A stretch of 64,000 bases of DNA, taken from contig JARZZO010000012.1 of assembly GCA_030544215.1 (NCBI GenBank), positions 41,889,194 through 41,953,193 of the forward strand. The letters run 5' to 3'. The DNA is from Zantedeschia hybrid cultivar. Lineage: Eukaryota > Streptophyta > Magnoliopsida > Alismatales > Araceae. Position 1 is the stretch's first letter, and each line of letters begins with the position of its first letter. The notes under the pieces are model-generated. The model did no database searches, had not been told where the DNA came from, and worked only from the letters and a program-made list of their open reading frames with translations. The translations under genes and the position numbers were made by a program. Shown in pieces: positions 55,807 through 64,000 of this stretch.

Positions 55807-56829
55807 CTAGCCTGTCTTATTCTTCTGTGGACAGTTCCTCACAAGGTGTCCCTTCCTACCACAACCAAAACAGCTACCAGTGACCAATGGACACATCTGA
55901 TTGCCATAATGCCTACCACAACGGGGACAATAATCCGCCACATCCTATCTCACTTCCTATTGTCTGCCAGCTAGAGTCTGCATCTGCTGAACCGAACCGT
56001 CTTCATCCTCATCATAAAGCATCTCTTAGGACCTGAACTCAAAGGAACTCGAACCGTCTGTCGAAAAGACCGCTGATTTGTTCTTGCCTTGCTGCTTCCC
56101 TCGTGCTGATCGCTCCAACTCTTTTGCCATTTGTTGGAATTGAGTCTCCACCGCTGCTGCGCACCGAAATGCTGATGCCAGATCTCTACAACAATGAGAT
56201 GTCACCATTGTCCTCAGATCATACTGGAGTCCATCCACAAATCTCTCTGTTCTATGTTCCTCATGCTCAGATATGTGTGGAACGAATCTTCCAAGAGCCA
56301 CAAACTTCGTCTGATATTCTAGAACTGACATATCATTCTGCACCAATTCCATAAACTCCATTTCCTTGGCCTTCCGAACGTGCCTTGGAAAGTACTGTCC
56401 ACTAAACTCTCTCACAAATACATCCCAAGGAATCTCTCTCAAGGACCTATCTGCAAACATCATTCTCTTGATAGTAACCCACCAATCATAAGCATCGTTC
56501 TTCAACAAGTAGGTTGCCAACAAGGTCTTGTCTTTCTCAGTACATTCAAAAACATCAAATGCCTTCTCCACTTTCTTAATCCAATGAGCTGCCTCGTCTG
56601 GGACTGGTCGACCCGTGAAAGAAGGGGTCTTCAACTTCAAGAACCGCTCCATTACCGTGGACTGACCATCTCGGGAATTGGATCCCTCACCACCATCTCC
56701 CTGTTGGTATCTAGACATAGCCCCAATCATAGCTTCCAAGAAACGATTCACATTATGCCCCTCTGCCCTCGAACTACCGTCGTCTGCTCCCGTACCACGA
56801 GCCAACAGAACTCTCCTCCTCGGCGCCAT
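55807..56829 (-). pseudogene. Gypsy gag with zinc knuckles (B4)
   Basis: ATG at 56829 (MAPRRRVLLARG), open for 267 codons to TAA at 56026. Core: LKLKTPSFTGRPVPDEAAHWI, SLREIPWDVFVREFSGQYFPRHV and DMSVLEYQTKF, a gag related to but clearly different from A3's. The frame continues past two more in-frame stops, both TAG, into YCPRCGRHYGNQMCP and a canonical knuckle CFGCGRKGHLVRNC near 55879-55838, ending at TAG 55807. All three internal stops are TAA or TAG. No protease or polymerase follows. Confidence 0.85.
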
Positions 56830-56970
56830 CACTACCCCACGAACACAAAAATCGAAACAAGCACGTCAAAACCTATCAATCTATACCAGCAACCATCGCC
56901 TGTACAGACTCGTACTTATTGTTGGACTATGATATCTAACCTAGTTTACCACATACTCGACCAAACTGAG

Positions 56971-56982
56971 CTCTGATACCAT
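56971..56982 (-). promoter_or_regulatory. PBS of gypsy B4 (tRNA-iMet)
   Basis: Minus-strand TGGTATCAGAGC, two bases from the LTR start at 56985. Use of tRNA-iMet fits the Tekay/Del-like assignment. Confidence 0.9.
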
Positions 56983-56984
56983 CT

Positions 56985-58725
56985 GTAATGACCCGCCACC
57001 CTATAATCGGAAACCCGATTACTAAATGGGTATCGGACCATTATCTACGGTTTCACACCCGGATCTCATACATACGTCTAGAGGAGTAAGCGTTAAACAA
57101 GGTTAAATATGACAATCACACGGACTTCAAGGAAATTACAAGTGCGCAGGAAGGAAACTAATAATGTCTGTACACAGTCCAACAATAATTACATGGTCCA
57201 AAGAATTAAATAAGTACAGGCAGAAGCAAAGTACAACAACATCAGGGCATACCCCGGAACTGAGACAGCTGCTAGTCCGCACACCAAGGAGAACATCACA
57301 CGCCGCCACTCGCCAAGAAGTCCACACCTAAAACCGCAGGGAGTGAGCCACACCAGAATTGGGCTCAGTAGGGATCATCCGATCCCTTGCCTCCCACTCA
57401 CACACCCACAAGTATACTAATACATAATGAAGGCAATTAAGTAAAGCAGCAGCACAATTCCCAAATTTCGATATAAAACACATGCATTCAAAATGTAACA
57501 CTCACAACTCTGAAACCATTCTAACAGGGAGCCTACAACCAGCGTCTCGGGAAAACATGCCAACCACACAGCCGCACGTGGGAAACACCGACCCGCTGAG
57601 ACCAAACAGTAACCCCTCGGATAGCACGCTAGCTACTCCGGCCCAACTGGCTCAAGGTGGTTACTACCTCCCCCAGCACGAGTGACACTCCACAGGTACC
57701 ACTCCTACACCGGTACTAGCTAACCCCGGGGTACACCAGGTGACCCTCTCTCTAGGTGTCACCCCACCACTCCTCCCACCGGCGCTGTGTCCCTCCCACA
57801 CCGGCACAAGGTGTCAAGCGCTACAACTGTCACTCGAGGTCCACGGTCGCACGAAACACAACACAGTGCGATCCGGTCACGTAAAAAGTCCACGGTCGCA
57901 CGAGACACAACACAGTGCGATCCGGTCACATAAAGAAATCCTCATCCTCGAGTACAATTTCATGCATTAACTGAACTATCTAACAGTGTAAACACATATC
58001 AATATCATGAATTAATGTGATTCTATTTTGAATCGTGTCGCCCAAGGCCGACGTCATTCAAGCCTCATAAACTGGTTCATGAAATCTCGGCCTCAGAACA
58101 TGGCCTAAAAGGCGTCGTGCCCAGTCGTCGTTTTTCAAAACGCGTCGCTGTCCCTAGTCGCCAGATAGTGACAGAAACAGAGATAGACTACGGTTAATTC
58201 ACTTAAAACGCGTCGTCCTGGGAAGCCGCCATTTGAAAGGCGTCGCTGTCCCTGGACGCTATTCAACACAGAAATCTATTCTAACAGAAACCACTTCTGG
58301 GGCATTTCTGCCTAAATGGCGTCGCCCTAGGAAGCCACCATTTGAAATGGCGTCGTCCTAGCGCGACGTCATTTAGGGCTAGAAGCCGGTTTCTGCAATT
58401 CGACTCGAGGGTCTCCTTTAACCCCAAATTCACCCCAAAAACACCTAAGAGGGGGAAACGAAGAGGGGAAACCAAACCACCACATGAAACCCACAAATCC
58501 TCATTCATAGAAACCACCATTCTCATCAAGAAAAGCCCCCTTAACATGCTCATTCTACCCAAAAACCCCATACACGCATCATGCTTCACAACGGGAAACA
58601 CGAATGAAATAACCACATTACATGCAAGGTTCGTCCCCTTACCGGTTACTTGAACTCCTCCTGGCTCCGTGCCGCCGAACCGCCCAACCGCAGACCGCCG
58701 CTGGTACCTCCGAGGACGTCGTCAC
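56985..58725 (-). mobile_element. 5' LTR of gypsy B4, family B, cut by copia C3
   Basis: TGTAATGACCCGCC... related to 1-2349 and to 31940/41446-42251, which may be the 3' LTR of the same element. Its distal part (U3 on -) is missing beyond 58725, where C3 begins. Palindrome modules occur near 58028-58380. Confidence 0.9.
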
Positions 58726-60269
58726 TGTTAGTATTAGGTGGCCTACAGCCAATCTAACAATGTAAATCTCGTTCATTTATTAATATAATGGCATAATATT
58801 CATTATGTGTAAATCGCGTTAATTATCGTTTCATAATGAAGTCCGTGAATATGTGCTATGGTGATCAGATTATGATGAGATCATAATAATGAGACTGATC
58901 ACTTAAACACACATATTCTTAATCGTTCCTAGTCGGAGGATATCCGAGAAGGACATCGGATATCCGGTTAGACTAGTACAGATTACTCCTGCTCATATGA
59001 TGAAGGTGACTGATCTCATAAGTCACTTGTGTGGAGACACTAAGGCGAATCTGTAGGTGCTCATTGGAGAATGAGTTCACTGAACTGATCCGACTGAATC
59101 GCTGGATGGTATTGTATCTTACTGTCAACCAGCTTGATTCTATTGTCGCAGTTGCGTGGATGGTCCTCGGACCTGAGACACCAAGGACACCTTGGCGGTG
59201 GACTTCTGTGCTTTGACCTTGGTTTACGAATCTCTAGCCACGGGATTCTAATACGCCAAGGATTGGGTACAGCGGAATACCGTCGAAGGGAATTGTGTGT
59301 CAATAAGGAATCATTTGCTCTTGGTACTTAGAGAGAGAATGCTCTAGGAAGGATGCGCGAAAGTCCCTGGCCAGGGCGGACGATAATATCAGGAAAGGAG
59401 TTTTCCGATATTCATCAGCGGCATCCAATCCAAGTGAGTCGACCGGTTAGGGTTTGACAGCTCGCCATACCCTGAGTTGACTCGAGAGCATTGTACGAAT
59501 GAAGGATTATATCCACGCAGTAACTGTCGGCGGAAAAGTTCCAAGAGTGGGTTACTTAACCCCAAATACCTTCTGGGATCACGCGGTGTTGCTTGGCACC
59601 CAACGTGATCGGAGGCCCGGTCGAATTCGATGTGCGACATCAATTCGATTGATTAATTAATTAATAAAGGGTTATTAATTGATTAATAAAGCCAGTGAGG
59701 AGTCACTGGGCTTGTTGGGCCATTAACTGGACTAGTACTTGGGCCTAGAGGGTCACACGCAAATGATTCTCAAGGCGATGGATAAATAAGTGGGTTTTAT
59801 ATAAACTGGGGGTTTTTATGAAAAACCGCGCGGTTAGTATAAAACATAGCGAACGGGCTGACCAGGCCATAACCCTAGCCGCCCCTCCTCAGTTTCTGTC
59901 CTTCTCTAGCGTCCAGGCAGATCCAGATTTGCTCCGCCGCTTCTCCGAATCCCGTTCGACGGGAAATCGTCCGTGCACTGCGGCGATCACTGCGGCGACC
60001 GACGGAGGCTTCGTGGGCTACGAAGAACGAGGAACATGAGGATATCCGTCGCGGGGAGGATCGCGTGGACTTCGCTAGAGGCCGGGCACTTGACGGCTTG
60101 CGGTGTCACACCGACGGAACCAAACGGTTGCGGATTCGAATCCGCACACGGTGAGAACTTCGATAATCCGATTATCGTATTTTAGTTCTTCAAAACGGGA
60201 AAACGGATCGCTGTAAAATTTTTATTTTCCGCTGCGTGAGCGATTCGGAGAAACCGAGAAATCCCAACA
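58726..60269 (+). mobile_element. C3 5' LTR (1544 bp)
   Basis: TGTTAGTATTAGG...AATCCCAACA, followed by a spacer G and the PBS. Same family as the LTR at 12839-14368. Short open frames inside are not supported as genes. Confidence 0.93.
59798..59805 (+). promoter_or_regulatory. TATA box of the C3 LTR
   Basis: TATATAAA about 1.07 kb into the LTR, aligned in place with the TATA boxes of the other copia LTRs. Confidence 0.6.
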
Positions 60270-60270
60270 G

Positions 60271-60283
60271 TGGTATCAGAGCC
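60271..60283 (+). promoter_or_regulatory. C3 primer-binding site (tRNA-iMet)
   Basis: TGGTATCAGAGCC directly after the LTR and one spacer base. Confidence 0.95.
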
Positions 60284-60512
60284 AGGTTCCACTGTTTCTC
60301 GTCCCGTTTCGGTTTTCGAAATTAATTTTTCTTGAATTATTCCATGCGTTTAATCCGATTAAAATGACGGAATAGTGTTCATAAGATGAACACAAATAAT
60401 TTGATTATTTTTCTGTGATTTTTCGGATTTTATTTTGGGGTTTTCGGAGTTCTTCGTAAGACGATGAACGGGGTTTTTTCGGCGGCTTCGTACGTGCTTC
60501 CCAAGTGTTGGG

Positions 60513-60818
60513 ATGGCAGCCCGGATGTACGGATCTCTAGGTGATAGTCACCACTACACATCCGACATATTTGCCGGCGCCGGAGTGGCCTTGGAGAGCT
60601 GTGAATATGAAGCCCTAATTCGGATTTTATGCTGTAAAATCAGATTTAAGGAGAAGTTTCAGGGGCTCGGGTTGCAGCTTCGGGGGCCCCGCCGGCGGCC
60701 ATGCCGGCGCCAGACACGCCGCCGGCGCCGGGGGCATCGCCGGCCGGTGCCAGTCGACGCCGGGGGCCGGCCGGCGGCGGCGCGGATCCTCCCAACTGCA
60801 GGTTGCTGCAGAAATTAG
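60513..60818 (+). CDS. Possible arginine-rich leader ORF (101 codons)
   Basis: Counterpart of the C2 leader ORF, with the same start context (GGGATGGC), about 240 nt after the PBS, MAARMYGSLGDSHHY at the start and RRRPCRRQTRRRRRGHR beginning at residue 60, the same position as in C2. It ends sooner than the C2 ORF. Function unknown; it could be a small basic protein or a translation-controlling upstream ORF. Confidence 0.4.
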   Translation: MAARMYGSLGDSHHYTSDIFAGAGVALESCEYEALIRILCCKIRFKEKFQGLGLQLRGPRRRPCRRQTRRRRRGHRRPVPVDAGGRPAAARILPTAGCCRN

Positions 60819-61202
60819 GGTTCTGCAGCAAGGGCTCGGGTGGGGGGGGCGACGGTCCAGACGGACCAGGTCCGGCCGGGCCAGGGGCCCTAGCTGGACC
60901 GGGCTCGAGCCCAAGTGCGCCTGGCTCGGGCCCAGGCGCGCCTGGCTTGAGCCCAGGGCCTGCAGGGCCGAGCCAGCCTGGACCTTTTGGGCTGGGCCCA
61001 TTCCATTAAATCCCGATTCAAACCCCAAATGCCCATTTAATTAAAATTGGATTTTAATTTGAAAACTCAAAAAAGGTTTTGAATTTAAATTTATCATTTA
61101 ATTGTATTTAATTGGGCTTTTATTTAATGATTTTGAATCATTAAGTTAATTAAGGATTTATTAATTAGCAATTAGTTATGGATTAATTGAGGTTAATATT
61201 AG

Positions 61203-61712
61203 TTTAAGTGTTAAATTAATTATTGACCTTAATTTATCTAATTTTAAGAGTTAAAATTAATGGTTAATAATTATTAATCTAATTGTTAGATTATTAATTA
61301 TTAATACATCTAATTGTTAATTATTAATTTGAGTTAGTTATTAATTTAATTGTTAAATTAATAATTACTTAAATGATTGATTTAAATGTTAAATTAGTAG
61401 TCCTTGATTAATTACTGTTAGTCATTAATTTAATAGTTAAATTAATGATAACTTTAATCATTTAATCTAAGAGTTAGATTAATTAATTATTAATTAGTTA
61501 GTGTTAATTATTAGTTTAAGAGTTAAATTAACAATTAACATTAATTGGCTAATCTAAGTGTTAGATTAGTAGTTAATAATTAATTTGGTTGATTATTAAT
61601 TTAAGTCTTAAATTATTAATTAACTTTGTTGGATTAATCTAGGAGTTAGATTAGTCTTTAAATAGTCTAATTGTTAGATTATTAATGGGGTTTAATCTAA
61701 GTGTTAGATTAT
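61203..61712 (+). repeat. Array of hairpins with 3-nt loops in the C3 leader
   Basis: About 13 modules. Best: TCATTAATTTAA-TAG-TTAAATTAATGA (61422-61448, 12 perfect pairs), 12-bp arms around TTG (61338-61364), AATTTTAA-GAG-TTAAAATT near 61240, CTAATCTAA-GTG-TTAGATTAG near 61550. Loop-proximal bases are nearly always TAA and TTA; outer arms vary but stay complementary. Confidence 0.92.
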
Positions 61713-62572
61713 TAGAATTGTTCTAATTTGCATGGAATAATATGGAATTATTAATTCGGAGTGTGTGCGCATGTGATGTGTATTTATTGCTTTTAAATTT
61801 GATTTAATTGCATGTTAAGATAATAAATGAGTTTTTTCGAAATTCAAATACCAATTTTGATTGAATCCCAGCTTTTTGAAAGCCAAAATTATTTATTTTG
61901 AAAACTCATTTGTTTTAGCCATGTAATGCGCTGAATCATGTGTGGGATGTTTAAAACACACCGTGGTCATTGATATGCACTTAATTTATTATTCATGTGA
62001 TGAATGGATTGTGTGGATCGTAGATGTATGTTTGATTATTAATTGTTAATAAATAGAGGTCTACGCACCTCTCTCTCTCATACTCCGATGTATTTCTACC
62101 TCCCTCTCTCTCTTGTACTCGCCATAAGGCCTTCTTCAATTTACTTATAAATTCTAGAATTTAAATGTAATATGATCGAGGCAACCGAGGAAGGAGCGAG
62201 GACGATCCACAACTGCAACCAGGAAGGCGAAAAGATGGATATCTCTTGCCTATGTGATTGCAGGATATCTAATATAATTGTTGTGTTAGGTTGTGTGTGC
62301 GTTTGACTGTTGGCTCTAGTCAAACCCACTGTGCTATCCATGACCACACTAATGACATGTATGTGATGCATTGTTTTCTTTTGATTATGAATCAAAGCAG
62401 GTTATAGTATTTAGTAAATATATACGATATATCTATATACTATCACCTAGGAGAGACCAAGATAAAAGTTATCTAAATACCCTCAGATATAAAGCCGTAA
62501 CGCGAGTAGTTGAGAACTTACCGCGTGATCTACCATCATTATAGTCATAGGATTCGAATCACTTTAGACAGG

Positions 62573-62689
62573 TTTGTTGTGCTATCCACAAGGCCTGCTT
62601 AATTGGGAGGACAAACTGTGGCTATGGCATTAGATGCCTATATGATCGGGGTAGAGGAACCATGTAGCTTTGTTGTGCTATCCACAAGG
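62573..62689 (+). repeat. Two-unit leader motif of C3
   Basis: TTTGTTGTGCTATCCACAAG at 62573 and 62669, spacing 96. It is a one-base-longer version of the C2 motif (TTTGTTGTGCTACCACAAGG on its sense strand). Confidence 0.85.
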
Positions 62690-62800
62690 CTGTAGTGCAA
62701 GTCATTGACATTCTGATCCCCACTAGGAGACTGTCGGCGTCTCCCGTTCTGTATAACTGAGGGTTATACAGTCCGTCGAAAATTAGTGGGAGGTAAATGA

Positions 62801-64000
62801 TCGTTTCGAATTGTGCGTCGTTAAACACATGAAAACGTTCAATCTAAATTTATCCGGCTCACTCAAATCATATTTTGGAAATTTAATAATGGTGAGTCCG
62901 AGTCGATCCACAGGGAGATAGAATTTTAATTTTGAAAACTTTGGACTTTAGTTAATCTAAAAAATAAGTGAAAATTTAAGGAAACTAATTACTTAATTAA
63001 ACTAAAACTAAGTTAACTAATGTTACCTAAAAATAGGATTACTCAAATTAAACAAATCTTTTTTTTCTTTTCTTTTTCAGAAATTAAACACAAACACTTA
63101 TATAAAAAAAATAACCACAACTAAAATCTACGACAAAGTTATTGAAATTTAACTACGTGAAAAACATGCATTAGCTAAAAATTATGACACAAATTACAAA
63201 GTTTAATGGTTTAATAAACTAAATAAACAAAATATGAAATAACAACTAGTTAACCCTAAATGATTAAACTAATTCTAAACTAAAAGGGAGAAGGAAAAGA
63301 ACAATCTTGCTTCTGTTGGAATTTTGTGGGTGGTTGCCGGCGCAGTGGACCAGTTGATGAAGAGAGTGGTGCAGTGGACCACTACTTCAACTACTTGGCG
63401 CAAATGGAGGGTTGCTGCTGTCGGTTTGGTGGAGGTGTTGATGAAGAAGCTGCTGCGTGGGGTGCTTGGAAGCTGCTGCGTGGGGTGTTGCATGCGGGAA
63501 GCTGCTGGAAACTCTTGGACAGCTGCTGGACGTGCGTGGAGCTGCTGGAAACGACTGAGAGGGAGCTGGGGAACCGGAGAGAGAGAGAAGGAACGTGCTA
63601 GGAGGGAGGAAGAGAGAACAGAGAGAGTCGGAGGAGGAAAGAACTGAGGGTGCTGGAGAGAGCGAGGAGGAAGGAAGGGTTCGACTGAGAGAGGCTTGCT
63701 GGTTCAGGTTTAGAAGAGAGAGAGAAAACAGAGGGAGAGAAGGAGAGAAAACCGAGAGAGGGAGGTAGAGAAGTTGAAAAAGAAGAAGAAGAGAGGGATA
63801 ACCGGGGAGAGGGAGAGCCGGAGAGGATTTGGAAAAGAAGAAGAAGAGGAGGATAACTGGGGAGAGGGAGAGTGCGGCAGGAACCTGTGCGTGGGAGAAA
63901 GAGAGAGAGAATACGGGAGAGAGGAAGAGAGGGCTAGGAATTCTGGAAAACAAAACGTGGGAGAGAGGAAGAGAGCTCCTGGAGAGAGTTGGGAAAGGGG
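62801..64000. other. Unclassified sequence, AT-rich then GA-rich
   Basis: 62850-63250 is AT-rich and includes GTGAGTCCGAGTCGATCCAC (62891-62910), a phrase that looks like repeated non-coding retrotransposon sequence. 63300-64000 is GA-rich, with frames of simple composition on both strands. No gene is supported. Confidence 0.4.

Larger units (their letters stand above)
58726..62800 (+). mobile_element. Copia element C3: 5' LTR and leader only
   Basis: LTR, PBS and leader on +, homologous to C2 and C1. Homology ends about 62800, just after the CTCCCGTTCTGTAT block and shortly before gag would start; gag-pol is not seen. The left flank GTCAC would be the target duplication; the far side is outside the window or lost. 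Confidence 0.85.

Noticed and set aside
63387..63953. 188-codon minus-strand frame rich in serine, proline and leucine
   Set aside because: Translation of a GA/CT-rich simple-sequence tract.

Overview
The window is plant nuclear DNA made almost entirely of nested LTR retrotransposons. Evidence: tRNA-iMet primer-binding sites, purine-rich tracts, 1.5-2.7 kb LTRs with TG...CA ends, plant copia and chromovirus polyproteins, and short GT-AG introns of 70-92 bp. The species cannot be named; nothing looks bacterial. No tRNA, rRNA, CRISPR or intact host gene was found.

Layout. 1-2349: truncated gypsy LTR (family B). 2350-7357: old copia copy on + (C1). 7358-12499: gypsy element on - (A1), joined at a microduplication to a copia scrap (12500-12838) and a copia LTR (12839-14368). 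14369-16557: second gypsy pol remnant (A2). 16559-31939: unclassified repeat carrying a multi-exon plant-mobile-domain (PMD)-like pseudogene, split by two solo gypsy LTRs (25074-27789 and 29379-31731), each with a perfect 5-bp target duplication. 31940-58725: gypsy family-B element. Its 3' LTR holds a nearly complete copia element with one 1309-codon ORF (C2, 31951-41445) and a further gypsy element (A3, 42252-54044), which itself holds a solo LTR (45213-47918). Its 5' LTR is cut by another copia element (C3, from 58726). 62801-64000 is unclassified.

How it fits together. C2 is the only element with an open polyprotein and could act in trans on its relatives. Its two LTRs differ at about 37 of 1585 sites by my hand alignment. 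The gypsy copies are broken, mostly by stops at TAG and TAA. Solo LTRs with intact target duplications show LTR-LTR recombination.

The main unexplained signal is inverted-repeat modules in three unrelated contexts: (1) arrays of short hairpins with 3-nt loops in the leaders of three copia copies, whose arms differ but stay complementary; (2) GCGTC/GACGC quasi-palindromes at eight ordered sites in the gypsy LTRs; (3) TGAGTCTGCGC/GCGCAGACTCA palindromes on a roughly 194-bp period upstream of the PMD pseudogene. A fourth candidate is an arginine-rich leader ORF that aligns without gaps between C2 and C3.
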